Origin: CAZCQP01 sp964500895
Lineage (GTDB): Bacteria; Bacillota; Clostridia; Lachnospirales; JAISER01
DNA length: 19,392 nt
Reading direction: 5' to 3'
Assembly: GCA_964500895.1 (NCBI GenBank)
Contig: CAZCQP010000049.1
Coordinates: 1-19,392 of the forward strand
A program made the translations under genes and the position numbers. Numbering within the stretch: the first letter of the stretch is position 1; every line of letters begins with the position of its first letter. The notes under the pieces were generated by a model. That model was not told the origin of the DNA. It saw only the letters and a list, made by a program, of their open reading frames with translations, and did not search any database. Shown one piece after another: positions 1 through 7,290 of the stretch.

Positions 1-53
1 TTAAGCGGCGCGCCTTTTGAGTAACGAGCGTCTTTAAAAATCTTAAAAATGGA

Positions 54-398
54 GTGGTGATAATAGAAGAAATAGAAACGCATGATAACGAATATAATGT
101 AGGAATTAACGAATCAATTAGTTTCTTTGATTCTATGAGTGATGCTTACGATTGGTTTTATGGAGTCTTACCCGAACTTGCAGAAAAAGAATATTATGAT
201 ACAAATCTTTATGGTAACTATAGAAATTATGAAAATGATGACAGCGATGATGAATATGATGTTCATAAAACTAAAAGTTTTCTTCAGTGGCTTAGTGAAT
301 GGACAAATATTCCCAATCTTTTCAACAAAGATGAATTGTTTGATATTTTACTGAAAGATAAATATATACAAATCGGAAATGCTATCATCAACAAGTGA
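54..398 (+). CDS. Small acidic hypothetical protein, 5' end uncertain
   Basis: I do not recognise this protein. It is about 114 residues and strongly acidic: by hand count 25 Asp/Glu against 8 Lys/Arg, with a cluster of Asp, Glu and Tyr near residues 45-70 and aromatic residues throughout (DAYDWFYG, FLQWLSEW). There is no signal peptide or membrane segment, so it should be cytoplasmic. The start is poorly supported. The GTG at 54 or 57 has no good Shine-Dalgarno, and the frame stays open upstream to a stop at 18-20 without an ATG, so the true N-terminus may have been lost. It is the only likely gene on the plus strand, runs convergently to the trp operon, and is AT-rich. Small size and high acidity resemble immunity proteins of toxin-immunity pairs, but that is only a guess. 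Confidence 0.5.
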   Translation: MVIIEEIETHDNEYNVGINESISFFDSMSDAYDWFYGVLPELAEKEYYDTNLYGNYRNYENDDSDDEYDVHKTKSFLQWLSEWTNIPNLFNKDELFDILLKDKYIQIGNAIINK

Positions 399-418
399 TG
401 AGAAGGTTTATCTCCCTG

Positions 419-502
419 TTATAGGAAAAGCTGTTTTTTTCGACATAATGATCTACGCTTTGCCTCTGTCGTTCTGGCGAAGCTGTGTAGTATTTGTCCC
501 AT
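419..502 (-). pseudogene. Relic of IS481-type transposase N-terminus
   Basis: A 27-codon frame starts at an ATG (502-500) preceded by a good GAGGGAG ribosome binding site and stops at 419-421. It reads MGQILHSFARTTEAKRR and then loses similarity. From memory of the family, IS481-like transposases often begin with MGQ(I/V)LH, a TTEA(V/T)RR stretch and a helix-turn-helix. Here the helix-turn-helix and the rest of the transposase are missing, so I read this as the 5' end of a decayed insertion sequence that kept its own promoter and ribosome binding site. A genuine small leader-type ORF is the alternative. No terminal inverted repeats were found. Confidence 0.4.
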
Positions 503-531
503 AGCTTCTCCCTCTCTTTCTCGCTATCTAT

Positions 532-546
532 TGTACCATTATACCA
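532..546 (-). promoter_or_regulatory. Extended -10 promoter candidate upstream of the IS481-like relic
   Basis: On the minus strand the sequence TGGTATAAT (TATAAT at 543-538) is a consensus -10 with an extended TG element. No good -35 lies 17 bases upstream (AGGCTA), which is tolerated for extended -10 promoters. It is about 35 bases ahead of the ATG at 502 and its ribosome binding site. It sits 30-40 bases after the trpA stop codon, and no intrinsic terminator is visible between trpA and this point. Confidence 0.35.
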
Positions 547-574
547 TGGGATTGTACACTTAGCCTTTGCAATT

Positions 575-1345
575 TTACAAAATAGCCTTTTTCATTGCAG
601 TAACATAATCGCAAAGCGGCTGTGCCGCATTTTTTTCATATTGCTCAATCATTTTAACAATAGCACTACCCACAATAACACCGTCTGCAAACCGTGAAAT
701 ATCCTTAGCTTGCTCAGGTGTGGAAATACCAAACCCCACCGCAACAGGTGTATCGGTGACACTTTTAATGGTAGAAATAATAGCCTTTAAGTCAGTCTTT
801 ATTTCACTTCTTACGCCCGTAACCCCCATTGAGGATACAACATAAATAAATCCTGTTGCATCTTTTGCAATTTGTACGATCCGTTCATTCGATGTTGGCG
901 CAATCAACGATATCACATCTACATCTGCTTTTTCTGCAATGGGTAAAAGCTCATCCTTTTCCTCGTATGGCATATCCGGAATGATGATGCCGTCTATACC
1001 TACAGCTTTGCATTTGTCAAAAAAATTTTCATAGCCATAGCTAAACACAGGGTTTAAGTAAGTTAGAAAGACAAGGGGTACATTTGTCTTCTTGCGAACA
1101 TTTTGCACCATTTCAAAAACCTTATCGGTTGTAGCTCCGGCTGACAATGCCCGAACATTAGCCGCTTCAATTACTTTACCCTCGGCAATTGGGTCGGAAA
1201 AGGGAATGCCAATTTCTATGATATCTGCTCCTGCTTTTGCCATTGTCAGAATAAATTCCTCACTGCTTTTCATATTAGGATCGCCTGCTGTAACAAACCC
1301 AATAAATGCTTTACCCTTTTCAAAAGCCTTTTTAATTCTACTCAT
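575..1345 (-). CDS. trpA: Tryptophan synthase alpha subunit
   Basis: The alpha subunit cleaves indole-3-glycerol phosphate to indole and glyceraldehyde 3-phosphate and channels indole to TrpB. The 256-residue length is normal for this TIM barrel. The family motif EIGIPFSDPIAEG is present. Glu44 and Glu55 align with the two acid catalysts of the Salmonella enzyme (Glu49, Asp60), so the second is Glu instead of Asp. The residue after AEG is Lys57, where Pro is usual (GKVIE instead of GPVIQ). The phosphate-binding segments near the C-terminus (VGFGIST, GVIVGSAIV) are intact. It is the last gene of the trp operon: its ATG overlaps the trpB stop by 8 bases, indicating translational coupling. No terminator is seen directly downstream. 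Confidence 0.97.
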   Translation of the reverse strand: MSRIKKAFEKGKAFIGFVTAGDPNMKSSEEFILTMAKAGADIIEIGIPFSDPIAEGKVIEAANVRALSAGATTDKVFEMVQNVRKKTNVPLVFLTYLNPVFSYGYENFFDKCKAVGIDGIIIPDMPYEEKDELLPIAEKADVDVISLIAPTSNERIVQIAKDATGFIYVVSSMGVTGVRSEIKTDLKAIISTIKSVTDTPVAVGFGISTPEQAKDISRFADGVIVGSAIVKMIEQYEKNAAQPLCDYVTAMKKAIL

Positions 1346-2522
1346 TAATGTTTACCCCCTTATACCTTGCAATCGCCGCTACATCTTTGTCGCCACGTCC
1401 TGATAGACAGATGATAATGCTTTGGTCTTTTGCCATATTCGGCGCAATTTTCCTAACATGCGCCACGGCATGAGCGCTTTCTATCGCCGGAATAATACCC
1501 TCTGTTTTTGAGAGATACTCAAAAGCACGAACTGCCTCATCATCAGTAATAGGCACATATTCTGCTCTTTTTATATCGTGGAGATGCGCATGTTCTGGAC
1601 CTATGCCGGGGTAATCAAGCCCTGCGGAAATAGAGTACACAGGCGCAATCTGCCCATACGCATCTTGGCAAAAATACGACTTCATACCGTGGAAAATGCC
1701 TGGCGTGCCTTTTGCAATGGTGGCGGCGTGCTTTTCGGTATCGATGCCGAGGCCTGCCGCTTCACAGCCAATCAGTCTTACTGTTTTGTCCGGTATAAAG
1801 TGATAAAACATACCCATTGCATTGCTTCCGCCCCCAACACAAGCGATTACACAGTCTGGGAGTTTTCCTTCAGCCGCAAGCATTTGCTCCCTTGCTTCTC
1901 GGCTAATCACACTTTGGAAATCACGCACAATCATTGGAAAAGGGTGCGGGCCCATAACAGAGCCCAACACATAGTGCGTATCGGAAACGCGCGCAGTCCA
2001 TTCACGCATGGTTTCGTTTACAGCATCTTTTAGTGTCATTGTTCCACTTGTGACGGCATTCACCTTAGCGCCCAAAAGCTCCATACGAAAGACGTTTAAT
2101 GCTTGCCGCTGGGTATCCTCTTTGCCCATAAATATTTCACATTCAAGCCCTAAAAGGGCTGCCGCTGTGGCCGTTGCCACACCATGCTGTCCTGCACCTG
2201 TTTCGGCAATGACACGGGTTTTTCCCATTTTTTTTGCAAGCAGCACCTGCCCCAGCACATTGTTGATTTTGTGCGAGCCTGTATGGTTTAAATCCTCACG
2301 CTTTAAGTAAATTTTTGCTCCGCCTAAATCCTCTGTCATTTTTTTTGCAAAATAGAGCATAGAAGGTCTGCCTGCATAGTGATTTAACAAAGATGTCAAT
2401 TCATCATTAAATGCTTTATCATTTTTGTAAAACGCATAGCTTTTTTCTAAATTAATAATCTCATTCATCAGCGTTTCGGGAATATATTGCCCTCCGTGTT
2501 TGCCGTATCTGCCTTTAATCAT
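1338..2522 (-). CDS. trpB: Tryptophan synthase beta subunit
   Basis: TrpB is the PLP enzyme that condenses indole with L-serine to make tryptophan, as part of the alpha2-beta2 complex. The 394-residue length is typical of the TrpB1 form. The N-terminal GRYGKHGGQYIPE motif is present. The PLP lysine is Lys85 in HTGSHKINN, preceded by the substrate loop YLKREDLNHTGSH. The PLP phosphate-binding glycine loop GGGSNAMG lies near residue 230, and the AETGAGQHG loop near residue 110. Its start overlaps the trpF stop by 8 bases and its stop overlaps the trpA start by 8 bases. Nothing is missing or unusual. Confidence 0.98.
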   Translation of the reverse strand: MIKGRYGKHGGQYIPETLMNEIINLEKSYAFYKNDKAFNDELTSLLNHYAGRPSMLYFAKKMTEDLGGAKIYLKREDLNHTGSHKINNVLGQVLLAKKMGKTRVIAETGAGQHGVATATAAALLGLECEIFMGKEDTQRQALNVFRMELLGAKVNAVTSGTMTLKDAVNETMREWTARVSDTHYVLGSVMGPHPFPMIVRDFQSVISREAREQMLAAEGKLPDCVIACVGGGSNAMGMFYHFIPDKTVRLIGCEAAGLGIDTEKHAATIAKGTPGIFHGMKSYFCQDAYGQIAPVYSISAGLDYPGIGPEHAHLHDIKRAEYVPITDDEAVRAFEYLSKTEGIIPAIESAHAVAHVRKIAPNMAKDQSIIICLSGRGDKDVAAIARYKGVNINE

Positions 2523-3081
2523 TCCTAATAGCCCTCACAATCTCTAAGATTTTATTTTTGTCCTTAAAACCGTCCGTTTCCACACCGCTTGAAAGATCAA
2601 TTGCATAAGGTTTTACTGTTTCCATTGCTTTTTGTACATTGTTCATATTGATACCACCCGCTAAGAAAAATGGCTTGTGGGTTTGAGGTAACAGTGACCA
2701 ATCGAATGTATGGCCGCTTCCGGCAACTGCTCCATCAAAAAGAATATAATCAGCATTTTGTGGGATTTGGTCACCGATTTTTACCGCCTTTATGATGGGT
2801 GCGTTTACTTTTGAAATATAATCCTCATTTTCATTACCATGTAGCTGGACAATGTCAATAATTTTTTCAGCAACCGCTCGGTTAATGATGTTGACATCCT
2901 CATTAACAAAAACGCCAACAGCACTTATTTGAGGGTTTAGCTTTTTCCTAAGTAATGCCGCCTGCTCAACCGAAATTTGCCGTCTGCTTTTTGCAAAAAC
3001 AAAACCGATATAATCAGGGCAAGCCTCGTTCACAAAGTCTATATCACAATCCCTGAACAAGCCACAAATTTTTATTTTCAT
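2515..3081 (-). CDS. trpF: Phosphoribosylanthranilate isomerase
   Basis: TrpF isomerises phosphoribosylanthranilate to the carboxyphenylamino-deoxyribulose phosphate used by TrpC. I chose the ATG at 3081-3079 (188 residues, MKIKICG) because it follows GAGAGG at a spacing of six bases and overlaps the trpC stop as ATGA. A TTG two codons upstream (3087) would add only Leu and has worse spacing. The catalytic general base is Cys6 in KICG and the general acid is Asp116 in YILFDG. The phosphate-binding GGIN and LSSGVE motifs are present. It is a separate gene here, not fused to trpC as in Escherichia coli. Confidence 0.96.
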   Translation of the reverse strand: MKIKICGLFRDCDIDFVNEACPDYIGFVFAKSRRQISVEQAALLRKKLNPQISAVGVFVNEDVNIINRAVAEKIIDIVQLHGNENEDYISKVNAPIIKAVKIGDQIPQNADYILFDGAVAGSGHTFDWSLLPQTHKPFFLAGGINMNNVQKAMETVKPYAIDLSSGVETDGFKDKNKILEIVRAIRND

Positions 3082-3812
3082 AAGCAACCTCTCATTTTCC
3101 CAAGCATTGCTTGTTTATCATTACTACGCATAAGTGCTTCACCAATTAAAACCGCATCAACGTTATGTTCAATGAGCAGCGCAATATCCTGAAGGGAATT
3201 GATACCGCTTTCCGACACAAAAACTATGTTTTCAGGCACATGCTGGCGCAATCTTACGCTCGTCATAATGTCCACCTCAAAAGTTTCAAGATTGCGGTTG
3301 TTGACACCTACAATCTTAGCGCCGCAAGCTAAGGATTTTTTAAGCATGGGCAAACTGTGACTTTCCACTAATGCCGATAGTCCAAGGCATTCGGATAGCT
3401 TAATAAATTCATGTAGTTTTTCCTCACTTAAAATTTCTGAGATTAACAGCACAGCGGAAGCTCCCCAACCTTTAGCTTCAAATATCTGCATAGGGTCTAT
3501 GATAAAGTCCTTGCGCAAGGTGGGAATTTTCACCTTTTCACTAATGTCTTTGAGATAATCACCACTACCCATAAAAAACTCTGGCTCTGTTAAAACAGAT
3601 ATAGCTGCCGCCCCTGCTGCTTCATATTCCATGGCAATATCAAGATAGGGAAAGTTTTCGGCAATTATCCCCTTTGATGGGGAAGCTTTTTTTACCTCGC
3701 AAATAAAGGATATTCCCTCTTTTTTTAGTGCTTTTTCAAAAGGGAAATCAAAAGTTCCTTTCATTTGCTCCACACGGTTTTGTGTTGATTTTACAATTTT
3801 TTCAAGAAACAT
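3078..3812 (-). CDS. trpC: Indole-3-glycerol phosphate synthase
   Basis: TrpC closes the indole ring by decarboxylation and dehydration of the TrpF product. The protein is 244 residues, slightly short but complete. Active-site residues are visible: Glu39 and Lys41 in CEVKKASPSKG, Lys101 in LRKDFIID, the VGVNNRNL segment near residue 170, and SESGI near residue 200. These match the conserved catalytic Glu/Lys pattern of the family. The start codon shares one base with the trpD stop (TAATG) and the stop overlaps the trpF start (ATGA), so it sits in the middle of a coupled operon. Confidence 0.98.
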   Translation of the reverse strand: MFLEKIVKSTQNRVEQMKGTFDFPFEKALKKEGISFICEVKKASPSKGIIAENFPYLDIAMEYEAAGAAAISVLTEPEFFMGSGDYLKDISEKVKIPTLRKDFIIDPMQIFEAKGWGASAVLLISEILSEEKLHEFIKLSECLGLSALVESHSLPMLKKSLACGAKIVGVNNRNLETFEVDIMTSVRLRQHVPENIVFVSESGINSLQDIALLIEHNVDAVLIGEALMRSNDKQAMLGKMRGCL

Positions 3813-4822
3813 TACTTCACCTCATTTGACATTTTTACAAATTGATCAAGCTGTTTCAAAGCTTTGCCACTGTCTATGATTTCGGTAATTGCATTCACTG
3901 CTTCGCCCAAATTAATATCTTTTGCGATATACAATGCGGCAGCAGCATTCAAGATTGCCGCATTACGTTTTGAAGATTTTTTGCCGTTTAAAATTTCTTT
4001 TATAATCTGTGCATTTTCGGTTGCCGTTCCACCCACAAGTTCACTTTTATCACAGCGAGCAAATCCAAACTGCTCGGGTGTGATTTCATAGGATTTTACC
4101 CAACCATTTTTCACCTCACAAACAACTGTAGGGGCGCAGAGTGATATTTCGTCCAAGCCGTCTTTGCCGTAAACGACCATTGCATTTTGCACACCTAAAT
4201 TTGCAAGCACCTTTGCAATTGGTTCAACAAGCGCTTCTTCATAAACGCCCAACAACTCCATTTTAGCGCCGGCAGGGTTAGATAGCGGACCAATAATGTT
4301 AAAAACCGTTCTAACGCCAAGCTCACGGCGGATAGGTGCTACATATTTCATTGCTATATGATAATTTTGTGCAAACATAAAGCAAATGCCAATTTCCTCC
4401 AGAAGCTTTGCACTGGCTTCTGCCGAAATGTTGATATTTACGCCCAAAGCTTCTAGCACATCGGCAGAGCCGCATTTACTTGATGCCGAGCGGTTGCCAT
4501 GCTTTGCAATTGGAACGCCTGCCGCCGAAACAAGGATAGCCGCTGTTGTAGATATATTGAAGCTGTTTGAATGGTCGCCGCCTGTGCCAACAATTTCAAG
4601 GACATTCTGCTCGTGGAGGAGCTTTATACAGTGCTCGCGCATACCGGCGGCAGATGCTGTTATTTCATCTATCGTTTCGCCCTTTAATGAAAGTGCCGTT
4701 AGATATGCAGATATTTGCACTTCACTTGCTACACCGCCCATAATTTCGTTCATGACACAAAAAGCCTCGTCATATGACAAATCTTTGCGTTGTGAGAGCT
4801 TTATAATCGCTTCCTTAATCAT
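3812..4822 (-). CDS. trpD: Anthranilate phosphoribosyltransferase
   Basis: TrpD transfers phosphoribose from PRPP to anthranilate. The protein is 336 residues, the normal length, and is not fused to TrpG. The PRPP-binding motif GTGGD is at residues 79-83, followed by NSFNIST and KHGNRSASSKCGSADVLEALG (residues 107-127). The metal-binding DE pair is seen in KDGLDEIS. Its ATG overlaps the trpG stop by four bases (ATGA), and its TAA shares one base with the trpC ATG. Nothing is unusual. Confidence 0.98.
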   Translation of the reverse strand: MIKEAIIKLSQRKDLSYDEAFCVMNEIMGGVASEVQISAYLTALSLKGETIDEITASAAGMREHCIKLLHEQNVLEIVGTGGDHSNSFNISTTAAILVSAAGVPIAKHGNRSASSKCGSADVLEALGVNINISAEASAKLLEEIGICFMFAQNYHIAMKYVAPIRRELGVRTVFNIIGPLSNPAGAKMELLGVYEEALVEPIAKVLANLGVQNAMVVYGKDGLDEISLCAPTVVCEVKNGWVKSYEITPEQFGFARCDKSELVGGTATENAQIIKEILNGKKSSKRNAAILNAAAALYIAKDINLGEAVNAITEIIDSGKALKQLDQFVKMSNEVK

Positions 4823-5391
4823 CCTTGTACCTCCAAAAAGTTTTTTATTATTTTATCACCGTCAGTTGTTAAAATGGATTCCGGGTGAAATTGAAGCCCA
4901 AAAACCGAATGCGTCTTATGCGCCACTGCCATAATTTCGCCATCTATCGTATTTGCGGTAATCTCAAGCGCGTTGGGTAGGGTGTCTATCACACCGGCAA
5001 GCGAATGGTAGCGGGCAACCTTAATAATGCTTTTTACATTTTTGAAAAGTCTGCAATTCATGTTAAGCAATGCATCTGATTGCTTGCCGTGCATAAGCTT
5101 GCCTGCATATGATACAATTCCTCCGTATGCTTCAAAAATAGCTTGATGTCCAAGGCAAACACCTAAGATTGGAATGCAACCACCAAGCGCTTTAACAACA
5201 TCCATACAAACCCCGGCATCTTTGGGTTTACCCGGCCCGGGTGATAAAATGATGTGCGTTGGTGAAAGACTTTTTATCTCCGATATTGTCATTTCGTCAT
5301 TGCGAATAACCTTAATGTCAGGATTGATAGCACCTACAAGCTGGTATAAGTTATATGAAAAGCTATCGTAATTATCAATTAACAGTATCAT
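4819..5391 (-). CDS. trpG: Anthranilate synthase component II, glutamine amidotransferase
   Basis: TrpG hydrolyses glutamine and passes ammonia to TrpE for anthranilate formation. It is a 190-residue class I glutamine amidotransferase. The catalytic triad is Cys79 in GVCLGHQ, His169 and Glu171 in QFHPES. The oxyanion region SPGPGKPKDAG is at residues 50-60. The N-terminus MILLIDNYDSFSYNL is typical. The same subunit can serve p-aminobenzoate synthase (PabA) in some bacteria, but its place between trpE and trpD makes tryptophan synthesis its main role. Its ATG follows directly on the trpE stop with no spacer. Confidence 0.97.
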   Translation of the reverse strand: MILLIDNYDSFSYNLYQLVGAINPDIKVIRNDEMTISEIKSLSPTHIILSPGPGKPKDAGVCMDVVKALGGCIPILGVCLGHQAIFEAYGGIVSYAGKLMHGKQSDALLNMNCRLFKNVKSIIKVARYHSLAGVIDTLPNALEITANTIDGEIMAVAHKTHSVFGLQFHPESILTTDGDKIIKNFLEVQG

Positions 5392-6861
5392 TTATAAAAC
5401 ACCTCCACTTACTTTGTTTATTGCCTCAACCACTGCTTTTGCTTTGTTGATACACTCCTCATACTCGTTTTCAGGTTTACTGTCTGCCACAATTCCGGCA
5501 CCTGAGCGAATAAAAACCTTGCCATCTTTCTTAAAGACTAAGCGAATTGCAATGCAGGTGTCCATATTTCCCTTAAAATCTATATATCCAACAGCACCGC
5601 CATATACACCACGCTTATTGTTTTCAAGTTTATTAATGATCTGGCAGGCTTTTATTTTTGGTGCGCCCGAAAGCGTTCCGGCAGGAAGCACCGCTTCTAT
5701 GGCATCAACCGCCGAAAAACCATGGGCAATCTCCCCACGTACAGTAGAACCCATGTGCATAACGTGAGAAAACTTTAACACCGATTTATAATTTTCCACG
5801 GATACACTGCCAAATTGACTAATTTTTCCTAGATCATTTCGCCCTAAATCCACAAGCATATGATGTTCTGCAAGTTCTTTTTCGTCAGCCAGCAATTCAT
5901 TTTCTAAGGCTATGTCTTCACTCTGGGTTTTTCCTCTTTTGCGTGTTCCGGCAAGAGGGAAAGTATGCAAAACACCATCTTGAAGCTTTACCAATGTTTC
6001 AGGTGATGCACCTGCCATTTCCATAGTATCACTGCCAAAATAAAACATATATGGAGATGGATTTGTCATACGAAGCACCCGATAGGTGTCAAGCAAGCTG
6101 CCCTCAAAATCCGCTTCTAGGCGGTTTGATAGTACAACTTGAAATATATCACCCTCATAGATATGCTTTTTTGCGGTTTCCACCATTTCGCAATACTGCT
6201 CTTTTGAGAATAACTGAGTAAATTCAGATTGCAGTTTACCGCTATAATCTTCACTTTTAGGCGGGGTTTTAATTAAATCACGCATCTTTTCAATTTCCAA
6301 CACGGCTTGTTTATAGTCGTTATCAATTTCTTTTGTGCTTATATTAACAATGATAAAAAGCTTTTGACTAAGATTGTCAAAGGCAATAATTTTATCAAAC
6401 AACATTAAATCCATATCCATAAAACGCTCATTGTCAGCTGCATCAAGTTTTAATTGTGGCTCGCTATATTTGATATAGTCATATGCAAAATATCCCACCA
6501 GTCCGCCTGTAAATGGAGGTAAATATTCAAAATTAGGTGACTTTAAATTATCTAGAAGCTTTTTAATGTAGTGATTTGGCGTGTCAACTTGTGTGTTTTC
6601 GCAATGTTCATCTGTTTTAATACATAACGCTCCATTTAAACAAGTTATCTCCATTTTTGGATTATATCCTAAAAAGGTATACCTGCCCCACTGCTTGGTA
6701 TCCTCCACACTTTCAAGCAAAAAGCAATGCTTTGAAATTGTTTTAATCGCCTTTAATACCGCTATAGGTGATGTCATATCCGATGGCATTTCAAAGCTTA
6801 TGGGAATAACATCATAAGCATTTGAGATGGATTTTGCTTGCTCTAAAGTTGGTTTTAACAT
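5392..6861 (-). CDS. trpE: Anthranilate synthase component I
   Basis: TrpE converts chorismate to anthranilate using ammonia from TrpG; it is the first committed step and normally the target of tryptophan feedback inhibition. The protein is 489 residues. The N-terminal tryptophan-binding motif LLES is at residues 48-51; the conserved Ser of the LLES-X10-S pattern is Thr62 here, a conservative change. NPSPY is at 267-271. The catalytic chorismate-binding domain is complete (AGTRKRG near 304-310, HMLVDLGRND, HVMHMGSTVRG, GTLSGAPK, RSGAGIV). The ATG follows AAGGGAG at a spacing of seven bases and lies about 20 bases after the attenuator U-tract. It is the first structural gene of the operon. Confidence 0.97.
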   Translation of the reverse strand: MLKPTLEQAKSISNAYDVIPISFEMPSDMTSPIAVLKAIKTISKHCFLLESVEDTKQWGRYTFLGYNPKMEITCLNGALCIKTDEHCENTQVDTPNHYIKKLLDNLKSPNFEYLPPFTGGLVGYFAYDYIKYSEPQLKLDAADNERFMDMDLMLFDKIIAFDNLSQKLFIIVNISTKEIDNDYKQAVLEIEKMRDLIKTPPKSEDYSGKLQSEFTQLFSKEQYCEMVETAKKHIYEGDIFQVVLSNRLEADFEGSLLDTYRVLRMTNPSPYMFYFGSDTMEMAGASPETLVKLQDGVLHTFPLAGTRKRGKTQSEDIALENELLADEKELAEHHMLVDLGRNDLGKISQFGSVSVENYKSVLKFSHVMHMGSTVRGEIAHGFSAVDAIEAVLPAGTLSGAPKIKACQIINKLENNKRGVYGGAVGYIDFKGNMDTCIAIRLVFKKDGKVFIRSGAGIVADSKPENEYEECINKAKAVVEAINKVSGGVL

Positions 6862-6878
6862 AAAAACACTCCCTTTTT

Positions 6879-6925
6879 AAAATACAAAAATCCCCCTTGG
6901 CTCACTTTCGTAAACCGAGGGGGAT
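6879..6925 (-). terminator. trp attenuator: Rho-independent terminator ahead of trpE
   Basis: On the minus strand ATCCCCCTCGG (6925-6915) pairs with CCAAGGGGGAT (6900-6890) with one C/A mismatch, around a 14-base loop (6914-6901). TTTTTGTATTTT follows at once. It lies between the leader peptide and trpE, so it must be an attenuator. The loop and descending arm are complementary to an upstream leader segment, giving an alternative antiterminator fold. Confidence 0.9.
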
Positions 6926-7007
6926 AACTTAGTTAATTAAAAACCACTAAATTATACGGCTACCTCTGCACGACAAAGTGACCCTGTTTAATTGAACAGA
7001 GTTCCAC
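6890..7007 (-). promoter_or_regulatory. trp leader RNA with alternative attenuator folds
   Basis: Three pairings can be traced by eye. (a) ACTCTGTT (7002-6995), just after the Trp codons, pairs with AACAGGGT (6988-6981), a stem of eight with a six-base loop; GTG/CAC can extend it past a two-base bulge. (b) The antiterminator pairs 6984-6970 (GGGTCACTTTGTCGT) with 6911-6899 (ACGAAAGTGAGCC) as 2+7+3 base pairs with one mismatch and a two-base bulge. (c) The terminator is 6925-6890. Folds a and b share 6984-6978; folds b and c share 6900-6899 and the terminator loop. A ribosome stalled on the Trp codons would block fold a and permit fold b, giving readthrough. Confidence 0.75.
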
Positions 7008-7045
7008 CAACGCCATGCGAAATTTTTAGTAGAAGTATAATTCAT
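6947..7045 (-). CDS. trpL: trp operon leader peptide with Trp-Arg-Trp-Trp
   Basis: This is a 32-residue ORF between the trp promoter and the attenuator. ATG 7045-7043 is preceded by GTGGAG six bases upstream. The segment FAWRWWNSV holds three Trp codons in four (7015-7004). Their clustering directly ahead of the first RNA hairpin is the classic design of ribosome-mediated attenuation, where lack of charged tRNA-Trp stalls the ribosome. The stop (TAG, 6949-6947) lies about 21 bases before the terminator stem, so the ORF runs through the antiterminator segment. A ribosome that finishes translation would therefore disrupt the antiterminator and leave the terminator free. The peptide itself probably has no other function. 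Confidence 0.85.
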   Translation of the reverse strand: MNYTSTKNFAWRWWNSVQLNRVTLSCRGSRII

Positions 7046-7088
7046 AACTTTCTCCACATGTATAATTTACTTTATATTATTACGAATT

Positions 7089-7117
7089 ATAATAGTACAG
7101 TTTATTCTTTTTGTCAA
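7089..7117 (-). promoter_or_regulatory. trp operon promoter
   Basis: On the minus strand TTGACA (7117-7112) and TATTAT (7094-7089) are separated by exactly 17 bases, a near-consensus sigma-A promoter. It would start transcription near 7083, about 40 bases before the trpL ATG. No clear repressor operator is visible next to it. Confidence 0.85.
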
Positions 7118-7189
7118 GAGGAGAAGGATTTGCTTTCGCCACTAAAAACGACATTATCTGAGCAGACCTTTACAATCGCACCGTCTGAG

Positions 7190-7290
7190 AAACTGACACT
7201 TAAAAACCTGTCATGCCAGCAATTTCAAATGTTGACGCAGAGGTATGAAGCTGAAAGGCAGGCGCTTTGCTGTACTAGAGCAATGGCCTC
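7190..7290 (+). pseudogene. Possible remnant of a serine recombinase C-terminus
   Basis: The roughly 300 bases between the trp promoter and the terminator at 7375 hold no convincing gene. One plus-strand frame, open across the whole stretch, contains LSCQQFQMLTQRYEAERQAL at about 7208-7270. It resembles the coiled segment found near the C-terminus of large serine recombinases (pattern: S, hydrophobic, F, x, x, L, x, x, x, Y, E, x, E). The frame has no credible start codon or ribosome binding site and overlaps the trp promoter and leader. This is a weak resemblance from memory and could be chance. Confidence 0.2.

Noticed and set aside
7..14. GGCGCGCC palindrome near the left edge (an 8-base restriction site)
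   Set aside because: One 8-mer is not evidence of an artificial joint; no vector-like sequence surrounds it.
6990..7015. GGTGGAAC in the trp leader, like the T-box core motif
   Set aside because: The flanking T-box bases (AGG before, CCGCG after) and the specifier stem are missing; the bases are Trp codons of the leader peptide followed by the first hairpin.
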